Assembly: GCA_023512835.1 (NCBI GenBank) | Contig: CM042086.1 | Coordinates: 7,976,299 to 8,040,298 of the forward strand | DNA: 64,000 nt | Source of the DNA: Taxillus chinensis | Taxonomy: Eukaryota; Streptophyta; Magnoliopsida; Santalales; Loranthaceae | Direction of reading: 5' to 3' | Part shown: piece after piece, positions 46,930-59,309 of the stretch | Position numbering within the stretch: position 1 is the first letter of the stretch | How the letters are laid out: every line of letters begins with the position of its first letter | Notes under the pieces: model-generated | Told to the model about the DNA's origin: nothing | The model's database searches: none | The model's input: only the letters and a program-made list of their open reading frames with translations | Made by a program: the position numbers and the translations under genes

Positions 46930-48223
46930 AATCTGTTTTTTTTTTAGTTTTACTAGCTAGTTTAATAAAAATATCTTAAAACTATACTTTTCAAACTCTC
47001 CATCGTAATAAAAAATTTAACAAATTGAATAGTAACTCTTTAAATTTAATCAAATACTATTCACTCTCTATTTATTAAAATATTATATTTTCTTTCACTA
47101 TATTTACTTTTTTATTTCTTTTTTCTCTTTTCACATTTACTTTTCCATTTAAAAGAATAAATAAATATTTAAAAAAAATAATATTTTAATTGATAAATAG
47201 TTAAAATAGAGAGATTAAAAAGTATGCTTGGATTGTTAAAATAGAAAAGATGTACTTTTAGTTATTTTGAAGAGCCAAATTTGAAGAGGCTATAGTTGAT
47301 GCTCTTATATAAATAATAATAAAAAATATTCATCTAATAATATTAAAATATCAATAAAATATTCAAATACATAAATATTCGAATGGATAAAATTAAATTA
47401 GAGCGCTCAGAAAATATTATTATAACATAAATAATATTATTCAAACATTTTTTTAATGTTTTAAACTTATTTTTAAAATGTTATCAAAAATAATTTTTGT
47501 GATATTTTTCATAATTTCACATGATATAAAAAAATAGATGGGTGTAACTCAACCTATTATTATTACATGCTCTTTGAATGGCAAAATACTTAATAAACAA
47601 TGTATTAATAATTCTTTTATGTAAAAAAGATGTAATTTTCAAGTTGCATTGTGTTACATAAGAAATAGACCTACACCTGTAGAGTCAACAATCAAAAAAC
47701 ATAAATTAATACAACCTTATTCGAACAATTTGGCTCTTATACCAATTATTAGCATTTAATTATTGCAATATTTTTATTTTTTTAGAACTTATTTTAAAAT
47801 ATTAAATCAGAATCATACTTAAATTTATTTCTAATTTTTAGTCAATAAGTCACAGTCTTAAGAATTAGTGTGGCATTATAAACTATTGTTCTGGATAGTT
47901 ATATTGACTTTATTATCAAATATACTTGTTTAATACGTTAAACAGGCTTGAGTTAAAATAAGCCGATCAACAAATCAGTAATCTATCTTACATTATTAAT
48001 AATTATATCTTTAATTTTAGCCCTTTCAAAAAATAAATCAACACATTTAATATTTATATATTTGATCTCATATGAGAAAAAAAAACCTAATATATTCATG
48101 TTCGTATGATGGAAATAGCACTCCACCTGGTTATGTAAAATATGAATTGAGGATTATGTTTATACGGTGGATCCCATATTTTGAGATCAATACTCATTTT
48201 CTTAATCACATTTGATATAGTTT

Positions 48224-48260
<37 letters not shown>

Positions 48261-48630
48261 GTTTGTTCGTGGACTTTCAAGTGGTTGGGAGAAAAGCAGT
48301 AAGAACATAATTAAAAATTTCATTTGAAAGAATAAAAATTAAAAATAGTAATAAAAATAAAAAGATAATTAGAAAATGAATTTTTAAATCAAATGTGAAC
48401 GATTCAAATCATAAGTTTTTGATTGATGTGATTTATAAAATAGTTTCAAAAAAAATTAGATGATAATTTATAATGTTTAAGAGGTTATAGTATTTTTTTG
48501 TGTTTGAATTTTATGATTTAAATCTTAAGTGTGTGTGTATATATATATTATAGGTTATCGTTGGATTGTTTTTTTAATTATATCCATACTAATCAAATGA
48601 TAATATATGTGTGAATAATTTTCCCAACAA

Positions 48631-48697
<67 letters not shown>

Positions 48698-49150
48698 CAG
48701 TAAGTATGGAATTAATGAGCGTTAAAGCATAAAAACACTAGTAAAAGATTTAAAAAAGAAAATATTTTCATATATTTAGAGAAAAAAAGGTTAAAAAATT
48801 ATAAAATCATATCCATAACAAATGACATAAATTTAATTTCATCAATGGAGTTTGTATAATATTTCTCAATATATTAAGAAATACTATTCATTCATATAAT
48901 TATTAAATTATATTTTAAAAAATTTCCTCACTTATTCCTTTACATTTTTTATAATATTTACTTTTATTTATATTAAATTATAAAAAATAATATAAAATAT
49001 TATTTTTAAGAAATAGACAATTATTTAGAAAATTTATTGTTGTATATATTCATATAGATAAATAAATAAAAATTGTAATTTATAAAATAAAAAATAATTA
49101 AAAAGTTGGTGTTAATGTTTTAATAATATAATTATTATATTATATAATTC
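46930..49150. other. AT-rich intergenic spacer with microsatellites
   Basis: Very AT-rich, with no coding signal. It contains a compound (CA)n-(TA)n tract at about 48225-48260 and a long (TAA)n tract at 48632-48694. No clear transposon ends were recognised. Confidence 0.65.
48632..48694. repeat. (TAA)21 microsatellite
   Basis: Twenty-one uninterrupted TAA units, 63 bases, in the spacer upstream of OEP61. A perfect tract this long is likely to vary between individuals. Confidence 0.95.
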
Positions 49151-49502
49151 CGATAGGACAGGAGAGGAGCATATCCTTCCCAGGAATCCGGTCAAATGGC
49201 CGGTCAGCGGTGGCGTTCTGCGTCAAAGAGTATTTAATATTAATACACTGCAATTCCACCACAAGGCCCCAATTGTTTTTGTTTTGTTTTTTTTTTACTT
49301 CACATTCATCTCCTTCTTCCTTGTCTGCTCCGTCGTCTTCCTCGTTTCATCGCAGCTGCTCGTTCGTTCTTTCGGTCGATCGATCGCATACTCAAATTCT
49401 CGCCCGAAGATCGAAGGTCTCGAACGCATTCGAATTGCTTCGGCGGTTGAGAATTGAGATCTGGGAGGCTAATCCGAACCTCAATTCGTGTCGCGATCGA
49501 GA

Positions 49503-52500
49503 ATGTTTAACGGCTTGAATATGATGGACCCGGAGTTGATCAAGATCGCCCAGGAGCAGATGAATCGAATGTCACCATCGGATTTGGCTCGGATGCAACA
49601 GCAGGTTTTTCTTCTTTTTTTTTTCTCCTCCAATCGTTGTTTTTCAATTATGGATCACGATGAAAACAAGTCGATTTTGAGTTGAATCTTATGTAGCTGT
49701 CTCAAAATCACTTGTCGTTCTGATCACCCTGGGCGCTTTGCTGTTGACTAAGATGCGAATCGAACAATGCTATTTGCGTGTTTGATTTGGTGCTTCTTCG
49801 TTTAAAGTTTAAGGCAGGGGCATTTAAACCAATTTTTTGTTTCCAAGTTGGCATTTGGTATAGGAGGGCAGGAGGGAGGGGTATTTTTCTTTTTTGTCTG
49901 TTTTTTCAGGTTTGGTTTCAATGTTTTTCGTGGTAGTTTTGACTTTTGAACTTCAGAGATGGGATTGAGTATGGTTGAGGGTAGGAATTGACCGTATCTG
50001 CGGCCATTGGTTTATTAAGGGTTTAGCTGAATTTTGATATTGTAGTGTGATTGTTGTTTTGATCTTAATAGACACCCTAAAGTTTTGGCTACAAGACTTG
50101 CTTTGTGCCCTGGTACTACAAGTGTTGACTGTATCTGTATGCACGCTAAAGGTTTAGCTACGTTCGATAAACTCTTGTTGCTTTGTGCCCTGGTATCAAA
50201 ATCAGAAAAGAGGGTGATAAGGTCTTCTCGAGAGTGCATTCTTCTTACCTATCAAAAAAAAAAAAAAGGTCTTCTACCAAAATATTGAACAATATTTCGA
50301 AGAATGGCAAGTTTGTTAGTCTTGGTCTTCTACATTAATTTTTTACTCTTTTTTGGTTGTTGCCTTCATATGTATATCAAACTATGGTCTATGAGTTTAA
50401 TATTTTTGTTCTGATCTTCCTGAAGTGAGGTATAGAATTATATGAACATGTTTTCGATTTATGTGTAATTAATCGGTTTACTTTGTAAAATCAAAGTAAA
50501 TTCTCTCTATGAAATAAATTCCTGGATCTGTCACTTTCAAGGAAAGGGAAAAGAAGAAAGGAAATGAAGAACTCTCACCAGTGCTTTTACTTCTGCATTT
50601 GTTGTAGTTAAATGGTTTCCATTCCAAGTTCCAACATCACTTTCTTTTCCTTGATTGATGCTTATACTGCAATTTTTTTGTTATTGCTCAGATGATGTCT
50701 AATCCTGATTTGATGAGAATGGCATCGGAAAGTATGAAGAATATGTCACCTGAAGATTTAAAAACTGCCGCTGAGCAGTTGAAGTACACCCGCCCAGAGG
50801 AGATGTCTGAGATTGGTGAAAAAATGGCAAATGCAACACCTGATGAGTTATCTGCTTTACGTTCCCGTGCTGAGGCACAAATTAACTATGAATTAAATGC
50901 AGCTCAGCTTCTGAAGAAACAGGTATCATATCCACGCACACCTGCAAAATTAAAACCCCAATTAATCTTAATTTAACATAGTTTCCTAATGGAATTGGCT
51001 CATGGGATAATGTACATATTTGCTGCTCATGGACAATGACATCCTAGTTTCTAGCCTCTTTGGAGAGTGATTGTAGATAATTCAATGTTTTTCCAGAAAT
51101 CAGAATTACCAGTTAAATGTTCATGTTTTCTGCTATTACATATGACATCGGATTCCAAACTTTGCATTAAAACCTGCAATGTATACATAAATATATCACT
51201 TATTATATTTGAAAAAAATACATGCTAAAATCCAAATTTGTGATTCAAAATGAAGTGTATATGTTAAGGTGCAAGTTTGAAGTGATATGAAAAATTATGA
51301 ATTTATTGGAAATGTTTTGGTGCCCTTTGAATAATAGATTAGATAAATTTAAGTGTAAGATACTTCATTTTAGTTCAGGACTTGAACATGTTCTTATAAT
51401 TTGCATCTGCCTTGTATTGTAATGTCCATTTCAGTTTTTTTAACTAACTCATTTCTCATGGAGCTGAGTTCAAGTACACCTACTTACTGCAGTTGTCAAT
51501 ATTTCTAATATAGTATAATGATAGCGTTTACCTTAGTCTTTGACATTTGTATCTATTTTGTTTGGCAAGGGAAATGAGCTGCACAGCCAAGGGAAGTTCA
51601 AAGATGCCTTGGAGAAATATACACTTGTAAGTGCAACATTTATATTTGCTTAATTATTATTTACAACTTCGTTACTCTCTTTTTGACAGAAGTATTACTT
51701 TTTGTTGTTTCTATCTCTATGATTATATTCAGGCAAAGAGAAACGTAAAAGGCATTCCATCCTCCAAGTCTAGACCACTTCTTTTAGCATGCTCTCTTAA
51801 TTTGATGTCATGTTACTTGAAAACAAGGCAGTATGATGAGTGTGTAAAAGAAGGTTCTGAGGTATGTACAAGTCATTCGTCTTATAGAATTTCAGTATGT
51901 CATTTTGTGAGATTGTTGCTTTCTGTTTTCTGATTACCTTATTTGATTGTCTGCGAAATATTTCTAATAAAAATAGAAGAGCAATAAAATTACATGATTT
52001 ATAAAATTGGGCTTAATTAATGTTCATTAATTAGAAACAGTGCATGGGATTGAAAGTTGTTTCCTCACAATCCTTCCCTCTGTATTTTGTTCATTTGTTT
52101 TTGTTATTTTTTTGTTTTAAATTTTTGTAAATTACAATTAATATTGGAAATCCAGGTATTGAATTATGACTCGAAGAATGTCAAGGCTCTTTACCGAAGG
52201 GGTCAAGCATATAAAGAATTAGGGCAACTAGAAGTGAGTCAACGTACTGTGGTTTTTTGCTTTGACTGTAGTAGTGGAAGATTTTTTTTTTTGAATGATT
52301 ATAACATTTTGAGTTGTCCTTCTTGACTTCTTGTGTTATTTGATAATTGTTCTGAGATGTTAGGATGCCATCTCTGATCTTAGCAAAGCTTCTGAAGTTT
52401 CACCTGATGATGAGACTATTGCGGATGTCTTGAGGTACATTTATTTAATTAATTGGTGTGGTATGTTTTAGCTTGATTTTGCACAATTTGGTGGCTAATT

Positions 52501-55500
52501 GCAGATGTCTTGAAGTTTCTTTTGCACATCATGAATTAGTCTGTTCTATAATACCATTCCACAGGTTAAACCTTGCTTCTAGGGTAAACAAACCTCTTTG
52601 TTTATTAGGATAATATGTGGATCATTTATTTATGGTTGATTAAGTTTATAATAAGTCAAGCTTGCACCTTAACACATGCGCTACTGGATGTTTTGTTTGG
52701 GATATCCTTATATTAATTTATCTCTTAACTCAAAGAAATGGTTGTAAATTGATACAGAGATGCCAAGGAAACATTGACGAAAGGTGGCGGGCAAATGTCC
52801 AGTAGTATGTTGCTATTTCATTTCCCCCTCTATGTTATTGCTAAGTTGTAAGATGTGTTGAGATTTTCGGCTTTTATACTCTTACCTGTTGCACATTTCT
52901 GACTGATTTTGCTTGTTTGCTATGTAGGATTGGTCATTGAAGAAATAACTGAAGAATCGGCATCATCAGAAATTAATGAGAGCTCATCAACAGACAAATG
53001 TGTCATACAATCACAAGAAGCTAGTCGCTGCTCCATGAATCAAAGTGAGATTGACAGCAGGGACCTAACAACTAATCCAGAGTATTTGCGAGCTCTAAAA
53101 GACGACCCTGTGAACATTAGGTTTTTTAAATCCTGCATTTATTCCCTATATTGCTTTTCTTTCTAGTCCAGGTTTTTCTTGCCTATGTAGACTTTTTTAT
53201 TGTTTAATCACTTAATGTGCATAAGTTGAGTACCTAGACATGGAGGGGTTGGAAGACATTCAGTTTCTCTAGGGTAAAGTATGCAAGTGGTATATGGTGT
53301 TTGATTTTGTACAAGTTCTGAATAATCTTGTCTTGGGAACCAGATAAAGAAATGAAAATATGAAGCATGTAAAATAGCTATAATGAGCAGGAAAAGAAAG
53401 ACATTATTTTTAGGTGGAATAAACTTGAGCCCTCTATATTTTCTTCCTGCATCCTTTCTTATTGATTTATTATTTATCTGGCCAACAAATCTGTTTTCTA
53501 TGCCATCTCCATGTTTTATTATGATTAATCATTTATTTAGCTACTGTTTGTTATTATGATTTATAGGGTGGGTTGCATTTTCCTTCCTTCGATGTGTTCC
53601 TTTTGATTGGGTTGCGGTCTTCATTTTGTATTATGATTTTCTATTAATCAATAAATTATAGGTAAAAAAAACATTCATAGGTGCAAGAGTGAGAAATTTT
53701 TACAGATACTTCAAAACATAGAATAAAAACCTAATGAATAATAGTACACAATCTGGCTGCTTGTTTTCCAGAAACTGTGTGATAAGTAATCCAGAAGATC
53801 TGAAATTTCAAATAAGCATTATCATTATCAATATGTAGGTAAATATATTATTTTGTTAGTGTAGTTTTGATCAACAAAAAAAGAACAATTTCATTAGTGT
53901 AGTAAGTAGTTCTGAGGCAATGTCATATTTTACTTGTAACATATTATCCTTTGTTGGTCTTTACAGATCATTTCAGAATTTTATCTCCAACACTGATCCT
54001 GAAACTTTGAATGCATTAAATGCTGGAAGATCTGGGGAGATATCCCCTGAAATGTTTAAGACTGCCTCGAGTATGATCAGTAAGATGTCTCCTGAAGAAC
54101 TTCAAAGAATGCTCCAAATGGCTTCTTCATTCCAGGCCACTGATAGTAACGACCTCAGACCTGGGTCAGTGCCTCCAAATGTGACACCTGACATGCTTAA
54201 GACAGCAACTGAAATGATGAGTAAGATCCCACCAGAAGAGCTTCAGAAAATGTATAAAATGGCATCCCCTCTGCAAGAGGGAGGAAAAGAGCCGTCCTCA
54301 ACTGGGGCAGCCTTACCTAGTACTGGATTATATACAGATGCTGCATCAAGAGCTCCAGAAGTGCGGGAAACTTCAGCTGCCAATGGAAACCATGTTCTAG
54401 GACAACCTAGTTCTTCTAATGATTTTTCAAATGTGGCCCCTTCCAGATTTACCTTCCCAAACTCAGGTGTTGATTTTCAACAACAGCTGCAATCCAAAAT
54501 GCAAGATCCTGCTATGCGTCAGGTGCATTGATTTTAGTCCTTCCATTGCTACTTATTGCGATTTCATGTCTTTTGTATTGGAATGCTTTATGCCTGCTTT
54601 AAGTGGTATCTGGATCTGTAGAGCATCTAATATCGTTTTGTTGGTATGATGAATTGAGGGTTGAATAATATTATAATCTACAGTGCAATTGGTGGGAATA
54701 TGTTTACTTTTCTTAGTATCTGTGCTACTGAATCAGACTTAGGAATAAATGAGCTAAAATCTCGATTTGAGATCTCATTCGTGCATGTTATACGACCTGC
54801 ACAAATGAGATTTGACTTGTCGACTTATATTTATGGAAGTTGTTGCTGTCATCTGTAAAATCATTATTGTATATTGATTTATATTTATGGAAGTTGTTGC
54901 TGTTATTTGTAGAATCATTATTCTACATGTAAACCTTGTACAAAATATAATTTCTTATGCACGTGAAAAGACACATTAGTTTTTTAATGTGAAATGTCAC
55001 TTTCTATGGCTTGTCTTCACAATGGGGTACACTTGATAACATGCCTGAACAAAAAATAATGATTGCACACTACAATCACAAAGACAAAATTCTGACCTTG
55101 AATGATGCTTGAGAATGACTGCCTTCGATTCCGTATCCGTTACCAACTAGACTTGTTAATTTAAATTTGTTGAGAGTAGTGTAACTTTTGACCGAGGCTT
55201 CTTATGTGTGATTTACAAACCCGAGGATAAATTGAGGAAATTTACTTCATATGAATGTTTAGCAAAATCTGAGCTGAATGAAGGATTGATGGTCAGCATT
55301 GCTATTCGTTGATTTTGTTTTACTCAGAATTTATGCTCCATGACTTATATATTACACATTTTTGTGGAAAATAATAGTGTCCTAATTGGCAGGTGTTCAC
55401 ATCAATGATTAAAAATATGAACCCAGAAATGATGGCAAACATGAGTGAACAATTTGGATTTAAGCTTTCTAAGGAAGACGCAGAAAAGGCTCAGCAAGCC

Positions 55501-58415
55501 ATGTCATCTTTGTCGCCAGAGGCTTTGGATAAAATGGTATTCTTCTCACTTATCGTTGCTTAATCCTTCCATTTTTAAAATTACTCGCATAGCCAATCAA
55601 TTTTTACCCAATTTTTACCCATGACTATCAATCTCACCTGCCACTTAGTATAATCATTTGTTAACAATCAAATTTGAAATATTGCTAATTGAGATCTTCT
55701 TCTACCCATAAAAACAAGATTGAAAATATAAACTTCACCTATTAGAAATAAATGAATAGGGTAAAAACTAATCAGGTATGATCAATGACTAGTAATATGA
55801 AGGTGACAAACTAGAAATCCAAACCTCATTAGATAACTCTGGAGATATGCCAACTATTTGTGAAAAGAACCAGAGATGACAATGAGATGGGTTGGGTTCA
55901 AGTACCATTCGACCCGAAAATGTATAGTTCATCTCGAATTCGACCTGTCTTGGTAGTTTGGGTAGTTCAGCCCGGGTCGGGGCTGGATGGGATGTTTTAT
56001 CTTGTATTTATTTAAAAATATCGAGTTGGGACTAGTCGGGCAAGGTTTGGACCCGATTCGATGGCTTGTCAGGGTGGGTCAAATTGGAATGAGACAGATC
56101 TGGGTCGGGGCAGATCGGGGTGGGGTGGGGCAATATTGCCATTTCTAAGAACACAAATATATTAAGGGCTTGTTTGGTATGAATTCTGGTTTTCGTGTTC
56201 CGTTGTACTTTGTGTTCAATTGTAATTTAAAATAATTTTTATTTGATAGAAGAGAAAATATATTTTAAATAGAGTGTATTTTTTAAATCGGATCCAAATA
56301 AATTGAAAAAAAATGATGAGTCCAATTAATAAAATAGAAAAAAAAACATAATTTTTTTTGAATTTTCCAATAGAATTAAATTTAAATTTTAAAATAAAAA
56401 TAATTATAAATAGTTTTAAAAAATAGATATAGTACTCACAGTTTTTTAAAATTATTTTCAAATTTATTATTATTATTGAATTAGGATGGGTTCATATTGA
56501 GTCTACCATTTTTAAAAATGATCGAGGTATCGTTTTGTACCAAACACATTTTAAAATTACTAATAAATTTTGTTGTTTTTTTGCCTGATGACAACATTCC
56601 TTTTTGGCTTTTGCCATATCAATGTATGTTCTGCAAATAAATTTTAATAACATGAATGCATTAAATTTCAATTTTTTATAAAGTGCACCAAAATTATTAT
56701 TATATGAAGTAAAATGATTAATATGATTAATGGGAAAATTATTTTTATAGTGATGCTAATTGAGATGTAAATAATGATTGCAATTTAGAATTAGCTCTCT
56801 GTATTGTAATAGCATTAGTAATAGATTTACTATAGAATTTTATTTTTTATTTAATATTTTTTTAAAAAAAATCATAAAATCATTCTACAATTAAAGTTTT
56901 ATATTTGACTTTTTATGTAGTTGTACAGTATTTTTTAATATATTAAAAAGCATTCTTCACTTCATATGATTATTAAATTATGTATATTTTTTTTATTTCA
57001 TATTAAACTATAAAAAACTTATAATTAAGTAAAAATTAATATATAATATTATTTTAATAATATAGAGAGTAATCAAGAGAATCTATTGTAATATTTATTT
57101 ATATAGAAAAATAAAAAGTAATTTAAATATTTAAATTTAGATAAAATAGTGAGGAAACTAATGTTAGTGCAGGTTGAATTCTAAACTAGGGATGTAAAAT
57201 AGATCACTAGTCCGTGGGCTGGAGCGGACTAGACCAACAAATTATTGGTCCATCTTAATTGCGGGTCTAAACGGATCGGTCCATGCGGATTAAATCCGTG
57301 CAGACACGGACAGTGTCCAGGACTGGCTTGTTAATTTTTTAAAAAGTATTTTTTTAAAAAATTATTAACTATTCTACTTAATATATTAGTATATAGTCTA
57401 AATCTATTATTTTTAAAATTAAATTTTAAAAATATATACTCTTAAATATGATTTAAAATTTAAATTTTAAAAATTTTTAACAAAAAATAATATATAATAT
57501 TTATTTTAAATAAATAGATAAATATGGATTGGTCGCATGCGGATCGGATAAGATATTTTTTGGTCCGTTAAAAGTGCAATCCTAAAGGGGCTAACTCATT
57601 TAAGCCCGATCCGCGACAGATCTGACTGGATTGGTCCGTTTTACACCCCAATTCTAAACCTTGGAAGTGAGCTTGAGAAAATGTGGGCAAAACAGTAGGT
57701 TAAGTAGATGAAGACAAAGCCCTTAAAAGGTTTTGTCAACCTCTTGTATTTCTTTTCTTTGAAGTGGCTGGGTATGAAAAAAAACTCAATGATTAGGCAT
57801 TGACAAAATTATTAATGCTTTTTTCATATTTGTTGGTAAAAGTTTTCACTTAAATATTTAAAATGAAGTCTCTAATGTGCCCGTTGCTGAAAATTTATTT
57901 GCATGTCTGTGTCATTTGAAATTGTTAGAATTTCACTGCACGCGTGAAAGAGAATGGGGCTGACTCGGGTTATTAAACACACCTAGTAGTACTTGCAAGC
58001 AATGATCTGAAGCCTAAATCAATTTAATTTGGCTCTCGATTTAAATTAATATGGGGCACGACCTGTGTCAGGTCAAACTCCTGCCGTAGCTAGTTTAAAC
58101 TTGCTACATCAGCTTTGTAGGTTTGCTTGGAACTGTGGGTGGATGCCATTATTCCAAAATTTTACGGTGGCACTTCTTTACTAGAATTAACTGAACTTAA
58201 AGTAATCTTAATTGAATTACTGTAATACGGCGCATTGCACTTCTTCATCCATTGCATTTCTATTGCAGATGCGCTGGGCTGATAGGCTCCAAAGAGGAGC
58301 TGATCGGGCACGGAGGACGAAGAACTGGTTGCTGGGGAAACCTGGAATGGTACTGGCAATACTCATGCTCATATTAGCAATCGTCCTCCATCGCCTTGGT
58401 TTTATTGGCAGTTAG
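49503..58415 (+). CDS. OEP61: Outer envelope protein 61 / TPR7-type tail-anchored TPR chaperone receptor
   Basis: A membrane-anchored co-chaperone that docks Hsp70/Hsp90 with client proteins; reported at the chloroplast outer envelope (OEP61) and the ER (TPR7) in Arabidopsis. Exons: 49503-49604, 50692-50922, 51570-51626, 51733-51861, 52156-52233, 52364-52434, 52758-52804, 52928-53120, 53967-54522, 55393-55536, 58269-58415. The sum is 1755 nt, 584 residues, all GT-AG; I recall 554 for Arabidopsis. The N-terminus has short MSPxDL-type motifs (to about 105). TPR repeats span about 112-225 ([59 protein letters not shown]). A serine-rich linker follows, then more SPEEL motifs (about 325-420), a MNPEMM/SPEAL segment, and a C-terminal hydrophobic anchor [18 protein letters not shown] after a basic RAR-R-TKNW stretch. 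The 2.7-kb last intron holds transposons. Confidence 0.93.
55871..56149. mobile_element. hAT-like MITE with G-rich core, OEP61 intron 10
   Basis: The ends AGAGATGACAATG and CATTTCT preceded by CAATATTGC are imperfect inverses (AGARATGRCAAT). The core is full of CGGGTCGGG and CGACC words. The flanks share AAGAAC (left …AAAAGAACC, right AAGAACAC), a possible degraded 8-bp duplication. The related fragment is at 4005-4110. Confidence 0.55.
56166..56548. repeat. Possible MITE with TTTGGTA ends, OEP61 intron 10
   Basis: Starts GGGCTTGTTTGGTATGAATT and ends TTTTGTACCAAACACATTTT, sharing TGTTTGGTA in inverse orientation, around an AT-rich non-coding core. Target duplication not resolved. Confidence 0.4.
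57187..57651. mobile_element. hAT-type MITE with 8-bp target duplication, OEP61 intron 10
   Basis: Flanked by TTCTAAAC at 57179-57186 and 57652-57659. The ends TAGGGATGTAAAA and TTTTACACCCCAA are inverses with two mismatches. The subterminal regions are rich in GGTCCGTT / GGATTGGTCC and GCGGATCGG words; the middle is AT-rich and non-coding. Length 465 bp. The 8-bp duplication and TAGGGNTGTAAA end fit hAT. Confidence 0.8.
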
Positions 58416-59309
58416 TCGTCTAGAGATTGTGTTGTACTCTGTCGCTGGCTGAAATAGGAATTGGAGAATCTTTCACACAGTGCTTACAAGACTTTAGACT
58501 CATATTGTTTGTGAATTGTGCGAGTAGAGGCCAAGCACAAGCCTCCTGTTTGCACAAGTTTATGTAGACTCGTGTAATATTTTATGGGGGGGACAAGTTG
58601 TTTACATATTATTTTTGTAAATGAATGCATTATCAATCCTAAAATGGTTCAATTTTGAAGATGGACTGATGTGTAGTTCCTATTTACGTTCTACCGGGAA
58701 CAATTGAACCTTTAATTCAATATTTCAAAACATGATAGATAATAAATAAATAAAATTTATTCGACGCGTAGTAAATGATTTGGGATAGTGAAATTCGAAT
58801 ATTTGTGATTGGGGCTCATTTTGATTTTTGACAAAGTATAATCTTGCATGGTCTCGTGCCTTAGCATTCTCACGATTCACGCCTTAACACAAGCAATAAT
58901 GATTGAGGTCATCATTGTGTTGTTGGTTGAATGCATAATTCCCTAATAACGATTCACGCCTTAACACATCTCACCATTTTCCTATCTTAATTCGTTTGCT
59001 ATTAAGGTGCGGCTTGGTTTCTTGTTACTACTGAGAGCTTACATGTTACATCTAAATCCGTTCTTTTAGTATTATGAGAGGAAAAAGTGATGATTGCATA
59101 TTATTAATGATTGTTTGCTTAAAGTTTTTAAAAACATCTAAATTAACTAAAATTATAATTTTATTCCTATAATTTTACAGTATTAGAAATTAAATTTTAA
59201 GGGATAATAAAATGAAACTAAAATGAAATTAAGTATTAGAAATTATAATTTTATAATTTCATAATAAAATAATGAAGAGTTAAATTAAATTTAAGTTAAA
59301 TTATAAAAT
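58416..59309. other. OEP61 3' UTR and AT-rich spacer
   Basis: The OEP61 3' UTR probably ends near 58600-58640 (TTTATGGGGG … TTTTTGTAAATGAATGCATT). The rest is AT-rich without coding sequence. A 20-base direct repeat, ACGATTCACGCCTTAACACA, occurs at 58872-58891 and 58950-58969. Confidence 0.6.
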
